Of a stretch of DNA of 64,000 nt, positions 10,169-20,625 are shown piece by piece (position 1 is the stretch's first letter; each line of letters starts with the position of its first letter). A program made the position numbers and the translations under genes. This stretch comes from Eopsaltria australis (Eukaryota > Chordata > Aves > Passeriformes > Petroicidae), in the NCBI GenBank assembly GCA_034509425.1, contig JAVTVJ010000509.1, positions 62,001 through 126,000 on the forward strand. The letters run 5' to 3'. The notes under the pieces are model-generated. The model saw nothing but the letters and a program-made list of their open reading frames with translations, did no database searches and had not been told where the DNA came from.

Positions 10169-11300
10169 AAGCCCGCAAACTCTCCCAGCTCCTCCCATGG
10201 TTCCTCCCCCTTCGCGTTGGTTGCCCCTGCGTTGGGTTTCCCCCCCCGCGGCCGATGATGTCTTCGCGTCGGATCCCTCCCCTTGCGCCGGAGGTCCCTG
10301 CCCCTGCCCGAGGGAGGTCCCTGCCCCACCACGCGCCTGGACTGCCCATACCAACTGCAGTCCCGCCCCTAACCACCACCCACTTCCAGATTCCCACGCC
10401 CTCCCTTTCGGTTCCCACGACTGGGGACCTGGAAGCGGAGAGACCGGAGCCTGCGGTGCGGCCGGTGAGTTAAGCCCTGTAGTGGCGCCGGTGATGTACA
10501 ATCAGCAGGGTAACAACCCCAAATGGGAACCACTGTCACCTGCAGCCTTGCGAGAGCTTTGCAAGGTAGAGAGAGAGTTTGGGAGAGATTCTCCTTACTT
10601 TAAAAGTGTACTGAATTCCACCTTCAATGCAGCGGTGCTGGTCCCATCTGATATAAAAACAATCATGACAAGTATTTTAGTTGAGGCTCAGTATTGGGTG
10701 TGGGAAAAGATGTGGAAGCGGCAGCTTCAAAACCTGCTGGACGGTTACAAAAGGGACCCAAACAAAGCCACTCTCACCCTTGATCACCTTTGTGGGGAGG
10801 GAAATCAAACAAAACCAATAGATCAAGCCACCAACATCCCTGAGGATGTCTTAAGAGACATTGGCCAAGCAGCAAAAAAGACTCTACTTAGTATGCCTTC
10901 ACTCACTGCCCCTGTGCAAAGTTATTCAGCAGTCCGGCAAAGCTCGGACGAGACTTTTGCGAGTTTTGTGGAAAGGCTCAGAGAGGCCATGAGCAGGCAG
11001 ATCTCAGACCCAAATAATTTAAAAGAACTATTTTGCACAGTAGCCCAAGAGAACGCCAATGCCGCCTGCAGACAACTTTTAAACCTCCTCCCCCCAGATC
11101 CACCCCCCACCATCAAACATATGATACAAATGTGTATGAGAGTCAGGCCAACTCCACCAGATCAACCACCGAGACACCCCCCTAAGAGGATAATCGGAGC
11201 TACCTCAGTCCATGAACAATCTAAGAGCAGATGGAAATGTTTTAATTGTGGTTCCTCAGATCACTTGAAAAGAGTGCCCTCATCCAATGAAATTCTCTAA
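10168..11300 (+). pseudogene. gag: ERV-C gag, capsid and nucleocapsid part
   Basis: The open frame (overlapping the first gag frame from about 10050) encodes a Pro-rich stretch, then capsid from about 10495: MYNQQGNNPKWEPLSPAAL, a YFKSVLNS helix, and a major-homology-like segment around SSDETFASFVERLREAM. One zinc knuckle is damaged: CFNC and the His of SSDH are present, but the last Cys is missing because of a shift near 11275. The frame then ends. ERV-D keeps the intact equivalent. Capsid forms the particle shell and the knuckle binds RNA. Confidence 0.85.
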
Positions 11301-11667
11301 TCATCCTCCACCTAAGTCTTCCACTGGCTCCCGGACACCACAACAACATTCCTGTTGCCACCACCAGCCTCTGCCAGCACCAACGCGACATACACCACAT
11401 GCTCCATCTCATTCAGGAAATGTGTCAGGGAGCGCGGACCAGCACCGTGCTCCTCAAAGAAATGAAAAGCTGAATCTACTGTGTCCTGCTCTCCATCACC
11501 ACCCATGCCACTGGAAACACCATCAGAGGCAATCCCGAATGACCAGTTACTTGGACCACGATGGCTGAAGTTGGTAAGTGTCACAACTTTCCACTTCGAG
11601 ACCACAGCATTCACCCACATGAGTCACCACCAAAGAAGACATTTTAGAAAGGACGGACATTCTCATA
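11301..11667 (+). pseudogene. ERV-C gag end and gag-pro junction, decayed
   Basis: Residues similar to the ERV-D gag end (SGN-GSA-Q-RAPQ pattern) appear in a third frame near 11400-11470. The slippery heptamer has become AGGAAAT (11415-11421), but the hairpin arms GGAGCGCGG and CCGTGCTCC are kept, with one G-T wobble pair. Protease starts further downstream in a frame that does not fit a simple shift, so small indels lie between. Confidence 0.65.
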
Positions 11668-12219
11668 GTGGGCAACTCTTTGAGAGGTCCACCCGAGCTT
11701 TTTATTCTCCCTGAAATAATAACCATCAGACCGGGAGAAAGCTTTTTAATTTCAGTATACTGCAACAACCCACCTTTTTATATTCCAAAGTGGACAGAAA
11801 TTGCACAAGCCATCGTTCTTCCACCACACTTCCCCAGAAATGTAAAAACACCCTGCATCTACTGGACAAAAGTAGTGGGGGAAGACAAGCCACACCTAGA
11901 TTGTGTGTTGAGGAATGGTAACATGTCAACCTACCTAAATGGACTTATAGATACTGGGGCAGATGTTACGGTGATCTCCCAGACTGAGTGGCCATCACAC
12001 TGGGGTTTAAAATCAGTCCCAGGTTATCTAAATGGAGTAGGAGGATCAGTTCCTTCAAAACAAAGCACGGGAAACATCACCGTTGAAGGACCTGGAGGGA
12101 GAATGGCCACTGTCCAACCTTTTGTAATTCCCTCTGGATTCACCCTGTGGGGACGAGATGTTTTATCCCAGTGGAGAACAAAGCTGGAAATCCCCCCAAC
12201 ACTGAGGGATTTTCAGTAA
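11668..12219 (+). CDS. pro: ERV-C protease with short upstream domain
   Basis: An open frame of 183 codons. The aspartic protease active site is [12 protein letters not shown] (about residues 91-102), the flap region is rich in Gly ([10 protein letters not shown]), and the end holds [11 protein letters not shown]. The retroviral enzyme works as a dimer to process Gag-Pol. The roughly 85 residues before it ([11 protein letters not shown] to [10 protein letters not shown]) sit where betaretroviruses encode dUTPase, but the classical dUTPase motifs are not visible. The start shown is the first ATG; the real protein would come from frameshifting from gag. It ends just after GGATTTT (12207-12213), the candidate pro-pol slip site. 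Confidence 0.9.
   Translation: MGNSLRGPPELFILPEIITIRPGESFLISVYCNNPPFYIPKWTEIAQAIVLPPHFPRNVKTPCIYWTKVVGEDKPHLDCVLRNGNMSTYLNGLIDTGADVTVISQTEWPSHWGLKSVPGYLNGVGGSVPSKQSTGNITVEGPGGRMATVQPFVIPSGFTLWGRDVLSQWRTKLEIPPTLRDFQ
12207..12213 (+). promoter_or_regulatory. ERV-C pro-pol slippery site GGATTTT
   Basis: G GAT TTT in the pro frame, followed by the pro stop at 12217-12219. The pol frame lies at -1. MMTV uses GGATTTA for the same step. ERV-D has the identical heptamer at 17911-17917. Confidence 0.75.
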
Positions 12220-12686
12220 AGGCCGCTGCTGTGCGCACCACCCCACCCTTGAAATGGACCACCGATAAGCCGGTGAAGGTGGAGCAGTGGCCCCTTCCTG
12301 CTGACAAATTGCGCATCCTTGAGGAACTTGTAGAAGAACAACTTGTGAAAGGGCACATTACACCGACCGATAGCCCATGGAACTCCCCGGTCTTTGTCAT
12401 CCGCAAGGCTGGCAAGGACCGGTGGAGACTCCTTCATGATTTAAGAGAGATCAATAAGGTGATCGTTGAGATGGGCCCACTCCAACCTGGCCTTCCGTCT
12501 CCCACAATGCTCCCCCAAAAATGGCCTTTAGCAGTCATTGACATAAAAGACTGCTTCTTTTCTATTCCATTACATCCAGACGACGCTCCAAAGTTTGCTT
12601 TCTCAGTTCCCAGAGCCAACAGGGAAGCCCCCATGAGGCGCTACCATTGGAAAGTACTCCCCCAGGGAATGGTTAACTCCCCTGTG
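12211..12686 (+). pseudogene. pol: ERV-C pol segment 1: reverse transcriptase fingers and palm start
   Basis: Reverse transcriptase N-terminal part in the -1 frame after the slip site: [20 protein letters not shown], the first catalytic Asp in [15 protein letters not shown], then the LPQGM motif. Coding stops being Pol at 12687, where an antisense solo LTR begins; the frame picks up again at 13589. With the 902-bp insert and one 6-bp duplication discounted, the two frames agree. Confidence 0.93.
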
Positions 12687-13588
12687 TGTTATGATCTAAT
12701 TATTAAAGTTCTTTAGAGATACCTCTGCCCGAATTAAGGTACAAGCAAGACCATATGCCAATCAATAGTATAGGTTTTATTTGATAGTAAATATGAGAGA
12801 GAGAGAGAGAGAAGGAGAGAGAGAAAAGAGGGAGTAGGGAGAAATAGGAAAGAGAGAGAGAAGAAAAGAGAGAAAAGGGGGAGTAGGGAGAAAGATGGGG
12901 GGAACAGAGAGGGACAGGGACAAAAAGGTATCACCGCTCCGTGGGTCCCATTGGTGTTCTGGTGTCCTCTTCTCGGTGGTGGAAGTCCCCCCAAAAAGCA
13001 CGGAGTGCCATGGGTTAATATACACTCAGGCCAGGTGGAAATGTCCAGGCTTGTCCCCCTGGGGGAGGGGGCAGCCTCTAGCAGCAGGCTCTGCTTGCAT
13101 CATGTGCAGTCCTGTGGTGCCAGGCGTCTGGGGAGCACTTTGGGGGGTCTGTGATAGATTGTGACTCCCCCTCAGCTGCCTCTTGCGTGAGAGTTCCGTG
13201 GATGTGGCTTGTGGGGTTGGGGGTTCCACAGCTGGGCCAGTTTGTGTAATGGAGGATGAGTGTGTATTGCCTCTGACCAGAGGTTACGCCATCCTCTTCT
13301 ATCCTTCAGCTGGGGGAGGCTAAGGCTGTGTAAACGTGGCTTCTGTAAGCTGTGCTCTGCCCCCCACCCCAAACTCAGCCAGAAATGATTCTCAGTACAG
13401 CTGGTGGCTTCAGCTTTTGTGGATGCATTCCTTTCCCTCAGGCTGAGATTGAACAATAGGCTTTTCCCTTTATCTAATCTCAGCAGTTTGACTCAGTCCA
13501 AAGTCCCAGTCAGGTATCCTCAGGGAAGCTTCTTTGATCAAAACTTTACATCAATATTTGAGGCATGAACTATTTTCAGTCTCTGACA
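12687..13588 (-). mobile_element. Antisense solo LTR inside ERV-C pol (902 bp)
   Basis: TG...CA element flanked by CCTGTG on both sides (12681-12686 and 13589-13594), a 6-bp target duplication. On the minus strand it has a TATATTAA-type box near 13015 and AATAAA near 12778-12783, so it is oriented opposite to ERV-C. It breaks reverse transcriptase between the LPQGM and YMDD motifs. No internal genes remain, which fits LTR-LTR recombination after insertion. I do not recognise the family. Confidence 0.88.
12793..12895. repeat. GA-rich microsatellite in the antisense solo LTR
   Basis: Long runs of GA and GGGA-type repeats. In LTR orientation this is a CT-rich tract downstream of the TATA box, probably within R. 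Confidence 0.85.
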
Positions 13589-14052
13589 CCTGTGCTTTGC
13601 CAATGGTACGTCACTGGGGTGCTCTCGCCTGTGAGAAAGTCATTTCCTAGAGCCAGGATTCTACATTACATGGATGATGTCTTAGTTTGTGCCCCAAATA
13701 GACAGTACCTAAAAGAAGCTCTGTCAGCCACCATCAGAGCCATCGAGAGTGCTGGGATGGAAGTGCACCCTGACAAATTTCAACGTGTTTGTCCGTGGGC
13801 GTACCTTGGCTTCTGCATCTCGGAGACGACCGTCGCTCCCCAGCAGCTGGAGATTCAACACAACCCAAAGACTCTCCGTGAATTACATCAACTGTGTGGA
13901 TCTATCAATTGGATCCGGCCACTGCTGGGTTTGACAACGGCCGACCTCGCCCCTCTCTTCCAACTGCTACGAGGCGGCGAGAGACTTGACACTCCGAAAG
14001 TCATCACCGCAGAAGCCAAGGGAGTCATCCAAAAGGTCCAACATGCACTGTC
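13589..14052 (+). pseudogene. pol: ERV-C pol segment 2: reverse transcriptase palm and thumb
   Basis: Continues the reverse transcriptase: CQWYVTGVLSPVRK, the catalytic YMDDV motif near 13667, then the thumb with LRELHQLCGSINWIRP. The frame runs up to the ACTGTC duplication at 14047-14052, where ERV-D begins, and resumes at 21454. The length of ERV-D plus one duplication copy is a multiple of three, so the frame is kept. Confidence 0.93.
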
Positions 14053-14660
14053 TGTTGCAGTTGTCATGGCAACGTCGGCCCCGGGCTCCCGGAAGGAAGG
14101 GTGGTGGGTGAAACCATCTCGTGGAAAGAATCCCCCGGGAGCCATCCCGACCTTGGTTTAGTCCATTTAGTTTAGGTTACGCCTCTGTTTGATAATTTGT
14201 TAGTTGTGTTGTCTGTCAAGTTCTGTATCCTCCCCTGTTTCTGGAAAGCTCCGTGCAGGTGCTTCTCGGATTGGTCCCTGAACCTTTCTCCCTCCCTTCC
14301 TTACTCCCGGTTGGTTTGTGAGTCCTCTCCCCGCCCCAACTCCTCCCCCTTGCTCTGCCGTGATTGGTTGCCTGAGTTGTTTATCCGTCCCTGCACAGCC
14401 TTGTCCGGCGCCATTGTGCTTGGGACGAGGTTCAATAAACGTTCCTGTTGCCCAGCACAGTCGCCGCTCCTTATTGCCTTGATTTCGCAGCTACTGGTAG
14501 CAAGAACCCACGCTTGCGAACACCGACACCTCAGCACTTGGAATATCGTTGCTGTGGGCAGGGAAACCTTAGCCCTAGTGGCGCCCGGGTGGCTGAGGCA
14601 ACCATCTAGCAGGTGACCACGAGGCCGCGAAGCCACGAGGTACACTTATTATTTTTAATA
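14053..14660 (+). repeat. ERV-D 5' LTR (608 bp)
   Basis: Starts TGTTGCAGTTGTC and ends TTTTTAATA, not the usual CA. AATAAA lies at 14434-14439. A sequence like a primer binding site, TGGCGCCCGGGTGG (from 14579), lies inside both LTRs about 80 bases before their ends. The right edge is fixed by the target duplication after the 3' LTR. Confidence 0.9.
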
Positions 14661-14662
14661 AG
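14645..14662. other. Perfect inverted repeat at the ERV-D LTR edge
   Basis: CTTATTA, a TTTT loop, then TAATAAG: a 7-bp stem whose last two bases lie past the 5' LTR end. The 3' copy lacks those two bases. Function unknown; it sits where integrase and the tRNA primer act. Confidence 0.6.
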
Positions 14663-15029
14663 ATGCGCCCAACGCTGCTGCTACGCAAGTAGCTTCAGAA
14701 GAGGACTCTCTTGATACCGAGAAGACCCTGTTGGAGCGCTCCTTGCTACGTGTCCTGAACTCTCTTGTGGAGGTACGGACTCGTAGAAAAGCCGGCGACT
14801 CCCTCGACCTCGACGGACTGAGGCATCGAGGTGAAACCGAGCTCATCAAGGCACCTCACATCTCTCGTTTGTGGATTTACTTTGGCAGTCGTCGCGAGGA
14901 GCAGAAGCCTCGTACGTTGAAAAAAGCCCTGCAGGTCGCCGCGGAGGTCGAGTGTCCCTCCGGGTGAGTTAACCGCCATGTTTTCTACTTTATTTTAGAG
15001 AGTGGGGAATTAACCTCTCTTGTTATAGG
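14663..15029 (+). other. ERV-D leader with odd primer site and splice donor
   Basis: A TGG-type primer site is expected here, but the sequence reads ATGCGCCCAACGCTG, which looks like a TGGCGCCCAACG site with a base missing. A small open frame (14731-14967, 78 codons, MERSLLRVLN start, basic) has no known match. It ends at CGG|GTGAGT (GT at 14964), a strong splice donor candidate for env mRNA. Gag follows at 15030. Confidence 0.55.
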
Positions 15030-17129
15030 ATGGGCAACCATCAAAGCAAGAGGGAGAAGGAGCTAAGTTTTTTGTATTATAGTTTAAAATACCATTTGAT
15101 TGATTCCGGGGAAAGTTTTGATTAAAAGTTACTTAAAAAGTTTTTGAAATGGGTACTTGGGAACATTCCTTTCGTTCATCCTAAGTCGGTTTTTACGCTT
15201 TCGTTTTGGGATTACGTCGGGGAAAAATTAACCGATAGATTTGAAGGGGGAGATTTTTCAGTTAAACGTTTTTTTGAGTTGCAGACTTTAATTTATAATG
15301 TGTTAGTTAATGAGTTTGGGGAGGGTTCGAGTGCGGTTGACGTTAGTTCCCCTACCCCTGATCGTGTTCCTGAACCCCTCATTCCGCCCCCCTCTATCCC
15401 GGTGGCTGACCATGCGCCGGTACGCCCGTCTCGCGAAAGCAAGCGGGTTGAAATCGGAGACGATGGAAGTCTCCACCGAAGCACGGCAGTCACCAACCCT
15501 TTCTACCCTGAGTCTGGCCAGCTCAGGGTGGACCCATTCCTCACAATTTACCCCAGTTCGCCGTCCCCAGTTGCGCCCGTTGCGCAGATTCCCCCTCCGA
15601 GTTATAGTAGTTTTGAATTTAAGGGAACGCCACAAAATGGCGTCTGGAGAAATTTTGCTGCGCCATTGCAAGATGGCGGATCGGGACTTTTGCCGCAATG
15701 CGGCAGCAGTTTGGACTTTGGCGCGCGCGCGAACCGGAGTGACGTGAATCCCTTCTACCCCGCCCCCTCCTCCCTAGCCCCCACCCCCGCGTCGAGTGAC
15801 ACGTCGGTCACACCCCCTGTGGCCGATGATGTCATTGCGTCGGGGCCCCTCCTTCCTCCCGCCCAAGAAGTTCCCTGCCCCCTCGGTCGCCCCACCCCTT
15901 ACCCTGTAACTCCCACCCCAGTCACGCCTCAAATCCCGCCCAGACCCGCCCCTGCCGATAACCCCGCCCCTCCCATTGGCGTGCCTGCCCCCTTGTTTAC
16001 CCATGCTGTGCCCTTTCCGGTTTCCCACGGTCTGCCTTCCGGTTCCCACGGTCCTACACCGGAAGCGGGAAGGGATGAGGCCTATCCCACCCGGGCCTCC
16101 GAGGCCTATACCACCAGGGCCTCTCCCCCATCGCAGTTACCGGTAGCCGTGCCCTTTGCGGCACCGGTGACGTACAACCGGCAGCGTAACACCGCGCGGT
16201 GGGAACCCATACAGCAATGGGTAATTAAGGATATTTGCAAAGCGAGTCAGGAGTTTGGGCGCGCGTCTCCCTATTTCAAGGGGTTGATAAACGCCATGTT
16301 TGAAACATCGTTGTTAGTACCACACGATTTAAAACTCCTGATGTCTAGCCTTTTAATCGAACCGGATTTCTGGGTTTGGGAAAGCAGGTGGCACAGGGAG
16401 CTGCAAAAGTTACTTGCCACCTATCGTGGTGACCCAGCCTAAGCCTCCCTCACTATGGAACACCTTAGTGGGGAGGGAGCGCTTTCTAAACCTGGGGACC
16501 AAGCCAAAAACATTCCGGCTGAAGTCCTTAAAGACACACAGCGGGCAGCGCGATCGGTGCTGTTTGGTTTAGCCGCTGACGGTGACCCTGCTCAGGGTTA
16601 CACCACCATAAAGCAGGGTCCCCAAGAGAGGTTTGTTACCTTTGTAAATAGACTTCGGGAGTCCGTGGCGCGTGCAGTTACCAACCCGGTCGTGCAAAAA
16701 GAGATGCTAGTGGAACTTGTTAGGGAGAACTCTAATGAGGAGTACCGTAGGGTCATTGAGCTTATGCCTTGGGAGCCTCCGCCCACCATCGAGCTTATTA
16801 CTGAGCGCTGCTCCTAAGTGAGGTTGCCAAAGCCAGAGACCATCCCTGACTTGGCGAAAGTAAAACCCAAACCCACGCATTCCTATGGTGTCACAGCAGC
16901 GCCAGCTGAAAAACGTTGTTATAACTGTGGGAAGTTGGGTCATTTTATCAAAGACTGTAGACTCCCTCGCAAAGGACATTTTAACTGCACTAACTCTGTG
17001 AATCCCGAGTTACCGGCAGGTACCGCCTCTCATCAAAACAACGTGACAGTCCAACCCACGCCGTGTTCCTGTTGCCACTCCTCGGGAAACGGGAAGGGGA
17101 GCGCGGGTCAGCGCCGCGCTCCGCAATAA
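15030..17129 (+). pseudogene. gag: ERV-D gag, one frame with three TAA stops
   Basis: From ATG 15030 (MGNHQSKREK; Gly2 could be myristoylated) one frame runs about 700 codons to TAA at 17127, broken only by TAA at 15123, 16440 and 16815. Order: matrix (to about 15330), a long Pro-rich linker (about 15350-16150), and capsid from MTYNRQRN-type sequence near 16165, with a homology region around ERFVTFVNRLRESVARA. One intact zinc knuckle CYNCGKLGHFIKDC lies near 16920. There are no frameshifts. The same positions in ERV-C are sense codons. As it stands it cannot give full Gag unless stops are read through. Confidence 0.92.
17084..17122 (+). promoter_or_regulatory. ERV-D gag-pro -1 frameshift signal
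   Basis: Slippery heptamer G GGA AAC (17084-17090), correctly phased in the gag frame. A 7-base spacer follows, then a perfect 9-bp stem GGAGCGCGG (17098-17106) with CCGCGCTCC (17114-17122) and a 7-base loop. GGGAAAC is a known betaretroviral slip site. The gag stop lies at 17127-17129, just past the stem, and pro is in the -1 frame. Confidence 0.92.
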
Positions 17130-17920
17130 ATAAGCTAAACGCTGCACCTGGGGAGTCCACGACACCGACTTCACCAACCTACAGAGGACTCACGAGACTT
17201 CAACAGCCGGCGTGTCCACATTCGACAACGCGGCACTCTGCAGAGCCCTCGCCGAGTGACTCCAATCGCCTGGATGTGGTGAGCTCGTTCGTTTTACATC
17301 TCACGGACACTACACCTCACCACGTTGCTGTGGAACTGATAAATGCACCACACCACCCGTGCACAATACTTATTGTGGGAGATTCTATAAGAGGTCCCCC
17401 AGGACTTTTTGTGATCCCGGAGGTGAAACTTTATCAACCTAAAAAACCTATCGGTGTCACCATCATGTTAAATACCACACCCTGGTTTTTGCCTAAAGGG
17501 ACTTGGCTAGGCCAAGCACTGATTTTACCCGAGAACATCCCTAGGGACACACGAACTCCGTTTGTATGGTGGACCCAGGTAGTTGGTACAGACAAACCAT
17601 TCACTGACTGTAAGCTTATTAATGGCCAGAGTTCTGTCACCAGGGCAGGAATGATAGATACGGGATCTGATGTTACTATCATCGCTGACACAGAGTGGCC
17701 ATCTGACTGGGGCACCAAAGACTTAAACGAATCCCTAAAGGGAGTGGGGGGAACAGTGTCTGCTAAAAGGGCGAAATCAGACATTCTTATCGAGGGTCCC
17801 GATGGACATGTAGGGACCGTGAAGCCATTCATAGTTTCCTCGGGTTTTACACTGTGGGGCAGAGACCTGCTAGACCAGTGGGGTGCGAGGATTGAGATTC
17901 CGCCGCCTCAGGATTTTTAG
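17091..17920 (+). CDS. pro: ERV-D protease with upstream domain
   Basis: The frame is reached by -1 frameshifting at 17090 and is intact to TAG at 17918. The first 75 or so codons are a low-complexity linker. A region from about 17365 (LIVGDSIRGPPGLFVIPEVK to LGQALILPENIP) is in the dUTPase position of betaretroviruses but lacks recognisable catalytic motifs. Protease follows: active site MIDTGSDVTIIADTEWP near 17650-17700, Gly-rich flap GVGGTVSAKR, then TLWGRDLLDQWGARIEIPP. It ends at the next slip site. Confidence 0.9.
17911..17917 (+). promoter_or_regulatory. ERV-D pro-pol slippery site GGATTTT
   Basis: G GAT TTT followed at once by the TAG stop of pro. The pol frame is -1 to pro. The site is the same as in ERV-C. 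GC-rich sequence downstream could pair, but I did not confirm a stem. Confidence 0.78.
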
Positions 17921-19803
17921 TGGGGGCCACCTCGAAGCGCGCTGGGCCGCAAGTTCCACCCATTAAGTGGCTCTCTGATAAACCCATCCGGATTGAGCAG
18001 TGGCCCCTACGAGGTGATAAGTTAAGCGCGCTCCACGAACTGGTCGACGAACAGCTGAAACTAGGTCGCATTACACCATCCCACAGCCCGTGGAACTCTC
18101 CGATATTTGTAATAAAAAAGCCCAAATCTGACAGTTATAGACTACTGCACGACCTTCGTGCCATTAATGCAGTGATGGAGGAGATGGGCCCCTTGCAGCC
18201 TGGACTCCCATCACCAGCAATGTTGCCAAGGGGGTGGCCCGTCACCATAATAGACATTAAAGACTGTTTCTTTAGTATCCCCCTCCATCCTGCAGATGCT
18301 CCCAGGTTTGCCTTCACAGTGCCTGCAATCAATCGGGAGGAACCTGTGAGACGCTACCATTGGCTCGTCCTCCCCCAGGGAATGAGAAATTCCCCCTCCC
18401 TTTCCCAATGGTATGTCTCCGGGGTCCTCTCTCCGGTACGAAAGGCATTTCCAGCCGTCCGCATCCTGCACTACATGGACGACATACTCGTCTGCGCACC
18501 TTCGCAAGAACAGCTACAACCAGCCCTGACTGCAGTTCTCCAGGCCATCGAGAACGTCGGTATGAAGGTGAATCCTAAGAAAATACAGTCCACGTCACCT
18601 TGGAATTATTTGGGGTCACGTATCACCAGCACCTTTATTGAGCCTCAACTGATGAAACTTCCTGAAGAGCCTGCTACGCTTCGTGAGTTGCATCAGTTGT
18701 GTGGATCTATCAATTGGCTGCGACCCTTCCTGGGACTGAAGAACACCGACTTGCAGCCTTTGTTTCAACTCCTACGGGGAGGCCGTGCCCTGGATGCACC
18801 CATTCAATTCACCACGGAGGCGAGAGGGGCAGTTGGTAAAGTACTAACAGCACTACACACAAAACGGACACATAGGATTAACCCGGTTCTTCCCTTCCGT
18901 TTCAGCATTCTAGGGAAGAACCCGAAGTACCATGGGTTAATATTTCAATGGGATGAGCAGGTGAGGGATCCCCTCCTGATAGTGGAGTGGATATTCCTAC
19001 CTAATACGCCATCCAAAACAATCACGACGCCACAAGAGTTGGTGGCCGAGCTTATAATCAAAGCTCGCCAGCGTCTCCGTACCCTGGCTGGCTGTGATTT
19101 TGCGTGCATCCAAACCCCCTGGAAGAGAGATCAATTTGAGTCTGTCTTCCAGGAGAGTGAACATCTCCAATTAGCTCTGGAAAACTTCACCGGTCAAATT
19201 GGGCACCAAAAGCTAAAACACCATATTTTTAATTCGGAATTTCATTTGGCCCCAGAATTTGTTCAAAGTAAAACTCCAATTCCTGATGCCCTAACCATTT
19301 TCACAGACGGCTCTGGGTCCTCCCACAAGGCTGTGCTGACGTGGGAAAATCCAGAGACCCTCGAATGGGAAGAGGAAATTCTGGTGGTTGAGGGTTCTCC
19401 TCAAATTGCTGAGTTATCCGCCGTTGTTAGGGCATTCGAGCGGTTCCAGGAGCAACCGATAAATTTGGTGACAGATTCGGCCTATGTAGCGGGGATTGTT
19501 TCCAGGATTGAACATTCTCTATTGAAAGAGGTGAGTCATCAAAGACTTTTTGGGTTGCTTGCATCTTTGTTACAGCTCCTTTCCCACCGCAAGCATCCCT
19601 TCTTTGTGATGCACACAAGGTCACACACCAACCTACCCGGTTACATCGCAGAGGGTAATCAGAGAGCTGATGCATTAGCGATGCCTGTGCACAATTGTTC
19701 AGTTCCTGACGTTGTGGCACAGGCACGTTTAAGCCACCAATTCTACCATCAAAATGCCCCTGCCCTCCGTAGGATGTTTAACCTGTCCTCGGAGACAGGC
19801 TAG
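17920..19803 (+). pseudogene. pol: ERV-D pol: reverse transcriptase, RNase H and integrase start
   Basis: An open frame of 627 codons. Reverse transcriptase: SPWNSPIFVIKK, catalytic D112 (IDIKDCF), LPQGM (151-155), YMDD (185-188). RNase H: TDGSGSS, EGSPQIAEL, TDSAYVAG and NQRADALA supply its acidic residues. The integrase zinc region begins with LSHQFYHQN. At 19795 a single extra A after a GAG codon shifts the frame, so this frame ends at TAG 19801. The rest of integrase continues in the next frame. The GTG shown as start is only the first possible codon; translation would enter by frameshifting. Confidence 0.93.
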
Positions 19804-20599
19804 GGCCATAGTGGCAACATGTCCGTCCTGTCAGAAACATCAGATTCCTGCCTTTAACGCTGGGGTCAATCCCCGAGGTCTCCATTCTAACGAGGTATGG
19901 CAAGCAGACATAACCCATTATGCACCTTTTGGTCGTCTTAAATATATTCATGTATCAACTGACACATTTTCTGGTGCCACCTTTGCGTCGGTTCACACCG
20001 GAGAAAAGGCAAGAGACGTTAAAAAACATTTTCTAATGGCATTTTCTGTTTTAGGAGTGCCGAAGTCTATAAAAACTGATAATGGACCTTGTTATGTTTC
20101 AGCTAGTTTTAAAAAATTTTTACAGGAATGGGGAATTAGCCATACCACCGGCATACCCCATTCCCCAACTGGCCAAGCTATAGTCGAAAGAAAACATCAG
20201 GAGATTAAACGCATCCTTGAGCAGCAGCAGCGGGGAGGGACAGAGGAAAAGACGCCCATTGAGCGACTCTGTAAGGCGTTGTTTACCTTAAATTTTCTAA
20301 ATTGTACTGATTCGGAGCCTTCCCCCCCCGTCTTTAGACATTTCACAAATTCGGCCAGGATGAAATTGGCAGAAAAACCTCTTGTGCTGTTCAAGGATCC
20401 GGAAAATGGCCAGGTTAAAGGTCCAGTCGAGCTGATTGTATGGGGAAGAGGGTATGGGTGTGTTTCTACAACAGCAGGTCCCCGGTGGATCCCGGCGAGA
20501 GCAATCCGCCCATACCTCCAGAGTGACCCACAGACCCCACAGGATAACCAGAACGTCAGCTTCGCATGGAAGCAAAGAAGAAAGAAGGCAACATCATAG
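19796..20599 (+). pseudogene. pol: ERV-D pol: integrase core and C-terminus
   Basis: Continues integrase after the one-base insertion. It starts with QARAIVATCPSC (second half of the zinc site), then WQADITHY, KTDNGPCYVS and VERKHQ for the D,D-35-E core, and a C-terminal domain GRGYGCVSTTAGPRWIPAR with a basic end. No further stops. The env start expected about 230 bases downstream, by comparison with ERV-A, is absent. Confidence 0.92.
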
Positions 20600-20625
20600 A
20601 CTGTGTTCCAACCATGAGCAGCTAA

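Noticed and set aside
12793..12895. GA repeat as a polypurine tract
   Set aside because: It lies inside an LTR with defined ends and is a microsatellite; no LTR begins after it.
14731..14967. 78-codon frame in the ERV-D leader as a real gene
   Set aside because: It could be a leader peptide but has no match and overlaps the expected packaging region. Noted under the leader only.
15303..15698. Several frames on both strands over the gag proline-rich linker
   Set aside because: GC-rich proline coding sequence gives long open frames in other phases by chance.
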